From assembly GCA_965221545.1 (NCBI GenBank), contig OZ244901.1:4154001-4218000 (forward strand): a DNA stretch of 64,000 bases, read 5' to 3'. Positions 17,475 to 26,392 of the stretch are shown here, in pieces. Each line of letters starts with the position of its first letter. Position 1 is the first letter of the stretch. The notes under the pieces are model-generated. The model made no database searches, was not told the origin of the DNA, and saw nothing but the letters and a program-made list of their open reading frames with translations. The stretch comes from JAJEFO01 sp022819605 (lineage in GTDB: Bacteria > Pseudomonadota > Alphaproteobacteria > Rhodobacterales > Rhodobacteraceae). Made by a program: the position numbers and the translations under genes.

Positions 17475-19730
17475 TCAGGTCCCGACGGTCTGGAGCCACT
17501 CCATCACATGGCCCCTGACTGACTGGTCTCCGCTTTCCCGCGCCCGGTCGATGACCTCGCGCGCCTCGGAAAGATCGACACGCCGAAGCAGGTGCTTGAC
17601 CGGTCCGATCGAGGCGGGACGCATCGAAAGCGACCGAAGCCCCATGGCGGCAAAGCACATCGCGTCGACCGGACGGCCCGCATCCTCGCCGCAAAAGCTG
17701 ACCGGCGTGCCCGTGTCGTCGCAGCGCCGCGTGATGTGCTCGATGAAGCTCAGGTAGCTGACGTTCAGCGTGTCATAGCGCTTGCGGACACGTTCGTTCT
17801 CGCGATCGGCCGCAAAGAAGAACTGCTTCAGGTCATTGCCGCCGATGGAAATGAAGTCGGCGACCTCGAACAGCTTGCGCGGCGCGAATGCAAGGGACGG
17901 CGTTTCCAGCATTGCCCCGATCTCGAGCTTCTCGGGCAGCGCGTGGCCAAGCTTCCGTTCGCGTTCGATTTCGTCGAGGACGTGCTGGCGAGCGGCCGTG
18001 AATTCCTCGAGTTGCGCGATGAAAGGGAACATCACCGTCAGCGGTCGCCCGTTTGCCGCGCGGATCAGGGCCTGCAGCTGCATCCGCATCACGCCCGTCC
18101 TGTCAAGCGCGACCCGGATCGCGCGCCAGCCAAGGGCCGGATTCGGCTCGTCCTCGCGCTTCATGTAGGGCAGCATCTTGTCGGAGCCGATGTCGAGCGT
18201 ACGAAACACGACGCGTTTGCCGTCCGCCGAATCCAGGACGCGGGAATAGATGCCCGCGAGCTCGGCGCGCTGCGGCATGCTTGAACGTGCAAGAAACTGG
18301 AGCTCGGTCCGAAAAAGCCCCACGCCCTCCGCACCCGAGCCCTTGAGCGACGGCAGTTCGGCGATGAGACCCGCGTTCATCTGGAGCGAGACCTGTATTC
18401 CGTCCTTGGACTCCGCCGGAAGCTCCCTGAGATCCGCGTACCGCTCCTGCGCCTTGGCCCGCATTGCGGTCTTGTCGCGGAACGCGGTGATCACGGACTC
18501 GTCAGGCCGGAGATGCACGAGGCCCTGGTCCCCGTCGATCATGATGTGATCGCCGTTCAACGCCTCCAGGGTGATGTCGCGACCCGCATGAACGATCAGG
18601 GGAATCACCCAGGCCCGCGCAATGATGGCTGCATGGCTGCCAACCGAGCCTTGCTCAAGCACAATGCCATTGAGCCTGCCGCGCCCGTAGTCGAGCAGTT
18701 CGGCCGGTCCGATGTTGCGCGCCACGAGCACAGCATCGTCAGGCACGGCCGCGGGGTCGCCCCCCTGCCCGGTCAGGATGCGCAGGAGCCGGTTTGAAAG
18801 ATCGTCGAGATCCTGCAGCCGCTCGCGAAGATAGGCGTCCGGAGACCGGCCCAGGCGCCGCCGAGCCGTGGACTGCTCCTTTTCGACGGCCGCTTCGGCG
18901 GAAAGCCCGGCAGCGATGTCGTCCTCCATGCGCTTCATCCAGGATCGCGAGTTGGCGAACAGCCGATAGGCCTCCAGAACTTCGACATGGTCCTTGTCCA
19001 CAGCGTCCTTGCCGACGGATTCCAGCATGTCATCGACCGAAACGCGCAGCCGATCCACCCCCTCGCGAAGCCGCTCGATCTCCTTCTCCGGGTCGTCGGC
19101 AACGGGGTTGGTGACAACGACGCGCGGCTCGTGAAGATAGACATGCCCTTCGGCTACGCCTTCCTGCCCGATCTGGCCGCGGAACTGCATGGGTCTCGTG
19201 TGAAGTGCGCGAAGCGCCTCGCCTTCGCCCACGAACGCACCGAGCTCGGTCATTTCAGCGAGGACCATCGCCACGACCTCGAGCGCATACACCTCGTCCT
19301 CGGAAAAGGCCCGCGCCTCCCGGGACTGGACGACGAGAACGCCCAGACGATCCCCCAGGCGCTGGATCGGCACGCCGCAGAAGGAGGAGAACATCTCTTC
19401 CCCGGTCTCGGGCATGAAGCGGAAACCCTTGGCCGAGGGCGCATCCGCCTCGTTGACGACGATGCCGTCGCGGGCCACGCGACCGACCAGGCCTTCGTCA
19501 AGCCGCATCCGGGTCTTGTGGACCGCATCCTTCTTAAGGCCCTTGGAAGCGCAAAGCTCAAGCGTGTCGGAATCCAGGAACAGGTAAATCGAGCAGACTT
19601 CCGACTGCATTTCCTCGGAAATTATGTTGGTGACATGGTCGAGCCGCGCCTGTCCGGCGCTGTCCTCTGCGAGGGAATCCCGAAGACGTCGCAAGAGCTT
19701 GCGGCTTCCAGTCTCGATCTGCTGCTCCAT
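17475..19730 (-). CDS. ptsP: Phosphoenolpyruvate-protein phosphotransferase PtsP (EI-Ntr) with GAF domain
   Basis: 751 residues from the ATG at 19730. An N-terminal GAF domain (about residues 1-150) is followed by the HPr-binding and phosphohistidine part (GSVGSHAAIIARAW, active histidine) and the PEP-binding barrel with GVGLFRTELQFL, GSDKMLPY and the catalytic cysteine in SFCGEDAGRP. It starts the nitrogen-type phosphotransfer chain (PtsP to NPr to PtsN), which in this group adjusts nitrogen, potassium and carbon metabolism rather than sugar uptake. It lies downstream of lysC on the same strand after a 261-base gap. Confidence 0.94.
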   Translation of the reverse strand: MEQQIETGSRKLLRRLRDSLAEDSAGQARLDHVTNIISEEMQSEVCSIYLFLDSDTLELCASKGLKKDAVHKTRMRLDEGLVGRVARDGIVVNEADAPSAKGFRFMPETGEEMFSSFCGVPIQRLGDRLGVLVVQSREARAFSEDEVYALEVVAMVLAEMTELGAFVGEGEALRALHTRPMQFRGQIGQEGVAEGHVYLHEPRVVVTNPVADDPEKEIERLREGVDRLRVSVDDMLESVGKDAVDKDHVEVLEAYRLFANSRSWMKRMEDDIAAGLSAEAAVEKEQSTARRRLGRSPDAYLRERLQDLDDLSNRLLRILTGQGGDPAAVPDDAVLVARNIGPAELLDYGRGRLNGIVLEQGSVGSHAAIIARAWVIPLIVHAGRDITLEALNGDHIMIDGDQGLVHLRPDESVITAFRDKTAMRAKAQERYADLRELPAESKDGIQVSLQMNAGLIAELPSLKGSGAEGVGLFRTELQFLARSSMPQRAELAGIYSRVLDSADGKRVVFRTLDIGSDKMLPYMKREDEPNPALGWRAIRVALDRTGVMRMQLQALIRAANGRPLTVMFPFIAQLEEFTAARQHVLDEIERERKLGHALPEKLEIGAMLETPSLAFAPRKLFEVADFISIGGNDLKQFFFAADRENERVRKRYDTLNVSYLSFIEHITRRCDDTGTPVSFCGEDAGRPVDAMCFAAMGLRSLSMRPASIGPVKHLLRRVDLSEAREVIDRARESGDQSVRGHVMEWLQTVGT

Positions 19731-19991
19731 CCCGTCGCCTTCGTCTTGCTCCGGCGGTGCCGCCGCCGCTTGGGGCGAGTAGACCACAGTTGCAGGGCGA
19801 AACAAACGTCAAATGCAGGTCGCGATCATGAACGATTTGCGACGTCCAGTTCGCTGTCATGGCACGATGCCGGGCATTCCCGGAGACGTTCAGACGCCGG
19901 GTACGGCCTGCAATCCCCCTGCCGCCGGATCAGCGGAATGCACGACCGCTTCGGCGCGCTCCGCGGCGGCATCGCAGGCTGCAGGGCCGGT

Positions 19992-21230
19992 TCATGCGGT
20001 GTCCGACAGCTCGAACGCCTCGTGAAGGGCCTGCACGGCAAGCTCCAGGTACTTCCGGTCGATCAGGACGGAAATCTTGATCTCCGAAGTCGAGATGACC
20101 TTGATGTTGATGCTCTCGTCACGAAGGGCCGCGAACATCCGCGACGCGACGCCGGCATGGCTGCGCATGCCGATGCCCACGACGGAGACCTTTGCCACGT
20201 CCTCGTCGGTCACGAGCTGGTTGTAGTTGACTTCGCCCGAAGCCTTGACGTCTTCCATCGCCTTCCTGGCGCGTGCCACCTGGCTTACCGGCAGCGAAAA
20301 CGTCATGTCGGTGCGACCGTCCTCGGAGATGTTCTGGACGATCATGTCCACGTTCACCCCGGCGCTCGCCAGCGGGCCGAAGATCGCGGCGGCAATGCCT
20401 GGCCGGTCCGCGACCGAAAGCAGCGTCATTTCCGCCTCGTCGCGGCTGAAGGCGACACCGGCAACCACGTTCTTTTCCATGATGTCCTCCTCGGCACAGA
20501 CGAGCGTGCCGGCATTGTCGTCATTGCTGCCGAAAGTCGACAGGACGCGCAGGCGCACGTTGTAGCGCATCGCAAGCTCGACCGAGCGGGTCTGAAGCAC
20601 GCGCGCGCCGAGCGAGGCCAGTTCCAGCATTTCCTCGAACGCGATCCGGTCCAGCTTGCGGGCCTTCGACGTGATCCTGGGATCGGTCGTGTAGACCCCG
20701 TCGACATCCGTGTAGATGTCGCAGCGCTCGGCTCCGAATGCGGCTGCAAACGCAACCGCTGTCGTGTCCGAACCGCCGCGACCGAGTGTCGTGACGCGTC
20801 CTTCTGAAGAGATGCCCTGGAAGCCGGCGACGACCGCGACCTTCATGCCCTCGGCGAACTTGGCCGTGATGTTCTCGGTCTCGATGTCCTCTATGCGAGC
20901 CGCCGCATGGGCACTGTCGGTCTGCACGGGCACCTGCCAGCCGGCCCACGACCGCGCCGGAATCTCCATCTCCTGAAGCGTCAGCGCCATGAGCCCGGCC
21001 GTGACCTGCTCGCCCGACGAAACCACGGCATCGTATTCGCGGGCATCGTAGAAGCGCGATGTCTCCTCGACCCAGCCGACCAGCTCGTTCGTCTTTCCGG
21101 ACATTGCCGAGACGATGACAATCACCTCGTGCCCGTTCTCGACCTCGCGGCGCACGAGACCTGCAGCATGCCGGATTCGCTCCAGCGAGGCGACCGACGT
21201 GCCACCGAATTTCATGACGAGAATGGGCAT
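19992..21230 (-). CDS. lysC: Aspartate kinase
   Basis: 412 residues with the kinase signature PILVMKFGGTSVAS, the segment GGSDTTAVAFAAAFGAERCDIYTDVDGVYTTDPR and two C-terminal ACT domains for amino-acid feedback, typical of the lysine/threonine-sensitive enzyme. The ATG at 21230 has GAGGGACA ahead. It makes aspartyl phosphate for lysine, threonine, methionine and diaminopimelate synthesis. The lysC-ptsP order is common in alphaproteobacteria. Confidence 0.96.
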   Translation of the reverse strand: MPILVMKFGGTSVASLERIRHAAGLVRREVENGHEVIVIVSAMSGKTNELVGWVEETSRFYDAREYDAVVSSGEQVTAGLMALTLQEMEIPARSWAGWQVPVQTDSAHAAARIEDIETENITAKFAEGMKVAVVAGFQGISSEGRVTTLGRGGSDTTAVAFAAAFGAERCDIYTDVDGVYTTDPRITSKARKLDRIAFEEMLELASLGARVLQTRSVELAMRYNVRLRVLSTFGSNDDNAGTLVCAEEDIMEKNVVAGVAFSRDEAEMTLLSVADRPGIAAAIFGPLASAGVNVDMIVQNISEDGRTDMTFSLPVSQVARARKAMEDVKASGEVNYNQLVTDEDVAKVSVVGIGMRSHAGVASRMFAALRDESINIKVISTSEIKISVLIDRKYLELAVQALHEAFELSDTA

Positions 21231-21373
21231 TGTCCCTCGCCCGCATTGCATTCGGCACTACTTACGGCGGTGACCCGCAAGGTGCAAGAAACGCGCCAAG
21301 GCGCGCCGCCTCCCGGTCGTTGTTCCCGAAGACCAGCGGACCCGTGTCCCGGCACATGCGCACTTGAATTGAA

Positions 21374-21805
21374 TTATCGCGTCCCGGCGTAGTCGGCCAG
21401 CATCAGGATGGACTCGCCATGCTCGGTCGAGGCCAAGGCGTTCGCGAATCGACGGTCCGCCGTCAGCATGACCGCGCCGATACGATGTGCGAGTGCGAGA
21501 TAGACACAATCGTAAACCGGGCGGTCGAGCGCCAGAGCCAGACGCACCGCATCGGCAGCGACGATCTCGTCGGCGCCCCAGCGCACGGGCATGTCCAGCA
21601 CGTTGGCCAAGATGACGCCCGCTGCGCGGCGTTCTATCTCACCCGCCCGCGCTTTGCGCCAAAGTGCATTGGCGACCTCGGAAGCCATCAGGCGCGGCGC
21701 GTGCAGGTCCACTCCGCTCGTCACCAGTTGCCGGGCAACATCCGAATCCTCTTCGACAACCAACCACTTGACCGCCACACTCGCGTCGACAACGAAGCGC
21801 ATCAC
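21374..21805 (-). CDS. vapC: PIN-domain toxin (VapC-like)
   Basis: 143 residues with the acidic PIN tetrad visible: VVDASVAVKWL, ASEVANALWRKA, VYDCVYLALA and MLTADRRFANAL. These residues bind magnesium for RNA cleavage. Its ATG overlaps the antitoxin stop by four bases (ATGA). All catalytic positions look intact, so it should be active when free of VapB. The RNA target is unknown. Confidence 0.9.
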   Translation of the reverse strand: MMRFVVDASVAVKWLVVEEDSDVARQLVTSGVDLHAPRLMASEVANALWRKARAGEIERRAAGVILANVLDMPVRWGADEIVAADAVRLALALDRPVYDCVYLALAHRIGAVMLTADRRFANALASTEHGESILMLADYAGTR

Positions 21806-22062
21806 AAGGTGTCACGATGACCGTGGTCGCGGTCCTCCCGAATCAGCGCTTCTGCCGGCGTGTGCCTGCGTCCCTCGGTCAAGGGGCTAAGACGGTCCAT
21901 AGCTTCCAGGAACGCGGCTCGCTTTGCCGCCATGCCGTCTTCAGCAGCGCATTCCAGAATGTGACGCGCCTCGCCCTCCAGAGAACGGTTGTTCAGCAAG
22001 GCACGCCGCTTAAGGCGGTTAACCACGTCGTCGTCGAGTTGCCGCACATTGATCGTCGCCAT
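21802..22062 (-). CDS. vapB: FitA/VapB-type ribbon-helix-helix antitoxin
   Basis: 86 residues: ATINVRQLDDDVVNRLKRRALLNNRSLEGEARHIL forms the ribbon-helix-helix of the FitA group (the RSLEGEAR helix is typical). The C-terminal tail RRHTPAEALIREDRDHGHR would occupy the VapC active site. A perfect inverted repeat lies 18 bases upstream of its start (22080-22096), consistent with autorepression. Confidence 0.88.
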   Translation of the reverse strand: MATINVRQLDDDVVNRLKRRALLNNRSLEGEARHILECAAEDGMAAKRAAFLEAMDRLSPLTEGRRHTPAEALIREDRDHGHRDTL

Positions 22063-22079
22063 CGCCTTGCCCCAAGTTT

Positions 22080-22096
22080 GCTATCAAATTGATAGC
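22080..22096 (-). promoter_or_regulatory. Inverted-repeat operator of vapBC
   Basis: GCTATCAA-A-TTGATAGC is a perfect 8-1-8 inverted repeat 18 bases before the vapB start. It is placed as a VapBC autorepression site would be; binding is inferred. Confidence 0.7.
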
Positions 22097-22305
22097 ACGT
22101 CGTCGTGGCACATGCAATCCGTGCCGGAATGACAACGAGCGACACCGCAAACCCTCGAAAACGAATGGCGGCACCATCCGTGCAGCAGTTGATGCGTCAT
22201 TTGCGAAGCACTTTCAGCACCACAGGAGCGGGCCGAACGGGTTGGTCGTAGCCATGTCGGCAGCACGCTTGATTGCGACCACGACCGCATCTATGTCGCC
22301 ACTCG

Positions 22306-22770
22306 ATGCTTAAACGGAATTCAGTTCGTTTCCTTGTCCTTCTGGGCCTGCTCCCGGGCAGCCCGTTGCTTGCCGGAGGCATAGAGATCTTGGATCCGTA
22401 TGCACGCGCCTCACGTCCCGGCGCACCGACCGGTGCGATATTCATGTCGATCCAGAATACCGGCACGCTCGCAGATCGCCTGGTGGCCGCAAAGTCGCCA
22501 GCTGCCGCGGTGGTCCAGATCCATACGCATGTCGAAGAGAGCGGCCTCATGAAGATGCGGGAGGTCCAGGCAGGCATATCGGTTCCGGCGGGCGGCACGC
22601 ACACGCTGGCACGCGGCGGCGACCACGTGATGCTGATGGGCGTGACGCAGGAATTCGTTGACGGCGAGACCGTGCCACTGACGCTGGTCTTCGAGATCGC
22701 TGGCGAAGTCACAATCGAGGTTCCGGTCGACAACGCGCGTGGCCAGCCAGCAAGAAGCGCGGGACAATAG
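22306..22770 (+). CDS. Periplasmic copper chaperone PCu(A)C
   Basis: 154 residues: an N-terminal signal peptide (LKRNSVRFLVLLGLLPGSPLLAG), then the copper-binding pattern of the DUF461/PCuAC family, with IHTHVEESGLMKM followed about 30 residues later by GGDHVMLMG, which supplies the His/Met copper ligands. Such proteins deliver Cu(I) to the CuA or CuB site of cytochrome oxidase. The ATG at 22306 was chosen because it begins the signal peptide; earlier in-frame codons add no family sequence. It converges with the sirtuin gene. Confidence 0.88.
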   Translation: MLKRNSVRFLVLLGLLPGSPLLAGGIEILDPYARASRPGAPTGAIFMSIQNTGTLADRLVAAKSPAAAVVQIHTHVEESGLMKMREVQAGISVPAGGTHTLARGGDHVMLMGVTQEFVDGETVPLTLVFEIAGEVTIEVPVDNARGQPARSAGQ

Positions 22771-22783
22771 ATAGAATCCGTGC

Positions 22784-23485
22784 TCAGGCGTTCAGGAGAC
22801 GTTCGACCCAGTCGGGCACGCTTTGTGTTGCCGGCCCCTCGATTGTCTCGTGGAAGAGCTCGGAGACTTCTGATGGCGCAAGGTTGATTTCGATCGTATG
22901 AGCGCCCGCCCTTCTGGCCTCGCTGACAAATCCTGCCGCCGGATGGACCTGGCCGCTTGTTCCAATGGCCGCGAAGACAACCGCCGTATCAAGATGCCTG
23001 GCGATCTCGTCGAGCGCGTGCGGAACTTCGCCGAACCAGACGACGTCCGGCCGGGTGGCAGGCTCCCCGCATTCGGGACACGGGTCGGTGGCATGCATTT
23101 CCATGGGCGCATCCCATCTGGCACCGCAGGATGCGCAGGTCGCACGGTCAAGCCTGCCATGCATGTGAATCGCGGCGGTCCCTGCCGCTTCGTGGAGCGA
23201 GTCGACGTTTTGCGTGATGATCACGACCTCGCCCGGATGATCCCTTTCAAGCCTCGCAAGCGCGGCATGCGCCGCGTTTGGCTTCGCCCCGGCAGCGTTC
23301 TTGCGGCGGGCGTTGTAGAAATCGTGAACCTTGGCCGGGTCGCGCCGGAATCCCTCCGGCGTGGCCACTTCGTTCAAGTCGTATCGCGTCCAGACACCTC
23401 CCTTGTCGCGGAAAGTTCCGAGCCCGCTCTCGGCCGAGACGCCAGCGCCGGTCAGTACGACTATCTTGCCGGGGTTCCTGTCCAT
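22784..23485 (-). CDS. cobB: NAD-dependent protein deacylase (sirtuin, CobB type)
   Basis: 233 residues: the NAD-binding loop LTGAGVSAESGLGTFRDKGGVW, FYNARRKNA with the tyrosine and arginine of class III sirtuins that accept succinyl or malonyl lysines, TQNVDSLHEAAG, the catalytic histidine in IHMHGRL, and a zinc ribbon CASC...CPEC. It removes acyl groups from lysines, probably desuccinylation as well as deacetylation, and so modulates central metabolic enzymes. Confidence 0.93.
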   Translation of the reverse strand: MDRNPGKIVVLTGAGVSAESGLGTFRDKGGVWTRYDLNEVATPEGFRRDPAKVHDFYNARRKNAAGAKPNAAHAALARLERDHPGEVVIITQNVDSLHEAAGTAAIHMHGRLDRATCASCGARWDAPMEMHATDPCPECGEPATRPDVVWFGEVPHALDEIARHLDTAVVFAAIGTSGQVHPAAGFVSEARRAGAHTIEINLAPSEVSELFHETIEGPATQSVPDWVERLLNA

Positions 23486-23577
23486 GTCCGGACCATGTTA
23501 ACGGGTGGCGGCAAGCGCGGGAAGCGCATTGGCAGCCGTGTCCCTCGCGGCATCGGTCGGCAGATCAGGATAGGCGC

Positions 23578-24258
23578 ATGAAACTCTTCGTCGGACTTGG
23601 CAATCCCGGACCCAAGTATGCAGGGCATCGGCACAATGTCGGCTACATGGTGGTCGACAGGATTGCCGCCGATCACGGTTTTGGCGGGTGGAGATCGAAG
23701 TTCCAGGGACAGGTCAGCGAAGGCCGGCTGGGATCTGACAGGGTCATGCTGCTGAAGCCAGAAACTTTCATGAACAATTCGGGCCAGGCGGTTGGCGAAG
23801 CCCAGAGATTCCACAGGCTGGCGCCGGAAGACGTGATCGTGTTCCATGACGAGATCGATCTGGCGCCGGGCAAGATGCGCATAAAGCGTGGTGGTGGCAA
23901 CGCCGGTCACAATGGCCTGCGCTCAATTGATGCCCATGTCGGCAACAACTACCAGCGCGTCAGGATCGGGGTCGGACATCCCGGCCGGAAAGATGCCGTT
24001 CATATCCACGTGCTGAAAGACTTTGCAAAGTCGGATCAGGCTTGGCTGGAAGATCTGCTGAAGGGAATCTCCGACGGTGCACCCTTTCTGGCCGAAGGCG
24101 ACGTCGACAAGTTCCGCAATGCCGCAGCTCGCCGTTTGGCACGTCCAGCCGAGAAGGCCGACACCGCACCGCGACGACAATCGCCGACTCCAGCGTCGCC
24201 GGTCGCCGACGATGACCGATCTGCGCTGCAGAAGCTTCTCGACAGGTTTCGGCGATAG
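23578..24258 (+). CDS. pth: Peptidyl-tRNA hydrolase
   Basis: 226 residues. LFVGLGNPGPKYAGHRHNVGYM contains the catalytic histidine, LKPETFMNNSG and HDEIDLAPGKMRIKRGGGNAGHNGL the other active-site residues. The last 40 residues (after about 185) form an Ala/Pro/Arg-rich tail extending the roughly 190-residue core, common in alphaproteobacteria. It recycles peptidyl-tRNAs that fall off the ribosome. The ATG at 23578 opens directly with the family N-terminus. Confidence 0.95.
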   Translation: MKLFVGLGNPGPKYAGHRHNVGYMVVDRIAADHGFGGWRSKFQGQVSEGRLGSDRVMLLKPETFMNNSGQAVGEAQRFHRLAPEDVIVFHDEIDLAPGKMRIKRGGGNAGHNGLRSIDAHVGNNYQRVRIGVGHPGRKDAVHIHVLKDFAKSDQAWLEDLLKGISDGAPFLAEGDVDKFRNAAARRLARPAEKADTAPRRQSPTPASPVADDDRSALQKLLDRFRR

Positions 24259-24429
24259 TTCGCCATTGACGAAGGTCTTGTTCACCCGCCACACGCAATC
24301 TGCAATTTCTGCGGCGCCTGGCACGCTTCGAACGATGCAGGCCGCGACAATGCAGTCATTCACAGTTGCCCTGCGAGGCTGTATCCTTGATCTGCGGTCG
24401 TACGGCCACCATCGGACCTGGAGAATCTC

Positions 24430-24804
24430 ATGAACAAAGATCCCTCGATCAACGTCCTTGGCGACCCGTTGGAATCCTGCTCGACCGATCCCGTCACCGG
24501 GTTCTTCCGGGACGGATGCTGCAACACCTGTCGCGAGGATCAGGGAAGTCACACGGTCTGCGCGATCATGACCGCAGAGTTCCTGGCCTATTCGAAATAT
24601 GTCGGCAACGACCTGTCGACGCCGCGCCCGGAATTCCACTTTGCCGGACTGAAACCGGGAGATGCGTGGTGTCTCTGCGCGGGGCGCTTCCTGCAAGCTG
24701 CAGACGAAGGCGCCGGCCCGCTGATACGGCTTGCTTCCACGCACCGCAAGGCGCTGGACATCGTGCCGCTGGATATCCTCACGGAGCACGCCGCGGACAA
24801 ATGA
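24430..24804 (+). CDS. DUF2237 family protein
   Basis: 124 residues matching the DUF2237 (COG3651) family: NVLGDPLESCSTDPVTGFFRDGCC, then HTVCAIMTAEFLAYSKYVGNDLSTPRP, FAGLKPGDAWCLCAGRF and APLIRLASTHRKAL-like ending. Six cysteines are conserved in the family, but no function is established that I know of. Freestanding; it converges with atpF. Confidence 0.88.
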   Translation: MNKDPSINVLGDPLESCSTDPVTGFFRDGCCNTCREDQGSHTVCAIMTAEFLAYSKYVGNDLSTPRPEFHFAGLKPGDAWCLCAGRFLQAADEGAGPLIRLASTHRKALDIVPLDILTEHAADK

Positions 24805-24909
24805 CCGGTCCGGTCAATTGTCATCTGCAAATTCGAAAATCTGACGCAAGGGCCGCATTGCGACGGACCATGCTTCTTCCTGCATGCAGGGACAAACCGG
24901 CGAGCAAGG

Positions 24910-25482
24910 CTATTGCAGCTTTGCCTCGACGGTCGCGATCGCCTCGTCGATCATTTCACTCGCCCGATCCGCGCTCATCTCTTCGGCAATGAGGTTGCCG
25001 GCTGCAGAAACCGCGATCTTGACGGCTTCCTCGCGCACCTGCTTGACCGCACGCTGTTCTGCAGAGGCAATCCGCTCCTGCGCGGCCTGGATCCGCCGCT
25101 CGATCGCGAGGGCAAGGTTCTTCCTGGCTTGTTCCGCTGCCTCCGCGGCACTTTCCTTCGCAGCAGCAATGATGCGCTCGGAATGGTCTCCGACCTCACG
25201 CTGCTTGCTCTCGAATTCTGCAAGGATCGATTCCGCTTCCTCCCGGAGCGCGCGGGCATCGTCCAGTTCCTCCTGAATGCCGGCCGCCCGCTTGTCGAGA
25301 AGTCCGGCGACCAGGGACGGCACCCTGTAGTAGACGAGCACGCCAATGAACAGCAGGAACGCGAGCGTGACGATAAAGTCAGTGTTCGACAGTTTGTAGA
25401 AATCGAGCGAAAACGGGTTCTTCGAAGCGGCAACGGCGGGCGTTGCCGGAAGTAGGGCAAGCAGGGAAAGCACTCTCTTCAT
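24910..25482 (-). CDS. atpF: ATP synthase F0 subunit b
   Basis: 190 residues: one N-terminal membrane helix (FIVTLAFLLFIGVLVYY, about residues 24-40) followed by a long charged, coiled-coil stalk rich in Glu, Ala, Arg and Lys. The ATG at 25482 begins MKRVLSLLALLP, possibly a cleaved signal-like segment as seen in some alphaproteobacterial b subunits. It forms the peripheral stator with b-prime. It is the last gene of atpIBEXF, four bases after b-prime. Confidence 0.93.
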   Translation of the reverse strand: MKRVLSLLALLPATPAVAASKNPFSLDFYKLSNTDFIVTLAFLLFIGVLVYYRVPSLVAGLLDKRAAGIQEELDDARALREEAESILAEFESKQREVGDHSERIIAAAKESAAEAAEQARKNLALAIERRIQAAQERIASAEQRAVKQVREEAVKIAVSAAGNLIAEEMSADRASEMIDEAIATVEAKLQ

Positions 25483-25486
25483 CGCG

Positions 25487-26023
25487 CTATCCCTCCATCT
25501 GCGCGGCCACCGCCGCGTCCACTGCCGCACCGTCAACCTGGACGCCCAATGCCGCCACGACGTCGCTTGCCGCACTGCGCGCAACGTCGCGAACGGCCTC
25601 CGCCGCGCTCTTGCGAATCTCTTCGATGCGAACTTCGCTCTCGGCGGTCCTGGCTGCGATTTCGGCATCGGCCCTTTCAATTGCCGCATCAACCTCGGCC
25701 TGCATTTCGGCCTTGGCTTCGGCAGCGATCCGGCCCGCCTCCGCTCTGGCTTCGGCGAGGGCCTTCTCGTACGCCTCTTCGGCGTTGGCTGCCTTCTGCT
25801 TCAGTTCCTCCGCGGTCGCGATGTCGCTCGTGATCGCGCCCTGTCGGGCAGCAAGCACTTCGGCGATCCTGGGCAACGCCACCCGGGACAGAACGAGATA
25901 GATCACCACAAGCGTGACCACGAGCCAGAAGATCTGGTTCGGGAACGTGGAGAAGTCGAGCTGCGGCATGCCGACCGAACTCTCGGCGGCACCGTTGGCA
26001 GCGTCTGTGGCCTCTGTCGCCAT
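25487..26023 (-). CDS. atpX: ATP synthase F0 subunit b-prime
   Basis: 178 residues with an acidic N-terminus, then a membrane helix FPNQIFWLVVTLVVIYLVLSRVALPRI (about residues 26-50) and a long Ala/Glu coiled coil. A second b-type subunit is characteristic of photosynthetic and many other alphaproteobacteria, where b and b-prime make a heterodimeric stator. The ATG at 26023 is preceded by GAGGAGG; the in-frame codon 15 bases upstream is unlikely. Confidence 0.93.
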   Translation of the reverse strand: MATEATDAANGAAESSVGMPQLDFSTFPNQIFWLVVTLVVIYLVLSRVALPRIAEVLAARQGAITSDIATAEELKQKAANAEEAYEKALAEARAEAGRIAAEAKAEMQAEVDAAIERADAEIAARTAESEVRIEEIRKSAAEAVRDVARSAASDVVAALGVQVDGAAVDAAVAAQMEG

Positions 26024-26101
26024 GGCCAGCCTCCTCAAGCCTTGTTGTCATCTCCCGGACGACTCTCGCGAGCATCCGGTGCGAAAGGATGTCGAGGAGT
26101 C

Positions 26102-26338
26102 CTAGACGGCGAACATCAGCAGCAGTGCGACGAGGAACGAGAAGATCCCGAGAGCCTCCGAAAACGCGATGCCGATGAACATCGTTGCCATCTGCCCGGG
26201 AGCCGCCGACGGGTTGCGCAGCGCACCGGAAAGATAGTTTCCAACGACATGGCCCACACCGACTGCGGCCCCGCCCATGCCCGTACAGGCCAGGCCGGCG
26301 CCAATATAGGCTCCCATTTGTACGACGTCACCTTCCAT
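26102..26338 (-). CDS. atpE: ATP synthase F0 subunit c
   Basis: 78 residues forming a helical hairpin: GAYIGAGLACTGMGGAAVGVGHVVGNYL, the polar loop ALRNPSA, then FIGIAFSEALGIFSFLVALLLMFAV with the proton-carrying glutamate in SEALG. The ring of these subunits couples proton flow to rotation. The ion-binding glutamate lacks the sodium-type signature, so the enzyme should use protons. Confidence 0.96.
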   Translation of the reverse strand: MEGDVVQMGAYIGAGLACTGMGGAAVGVGHVVGNYLSGALRNPSAAPGQMATMFIGIAFSEALGIFSFLVALLLMFAV

Positions 26339-26392
26339 TTGTACTCTCCTTGCGTTGGAAGTGTTTCCTGTGGCGGTCGACCCGCCGTTGAT

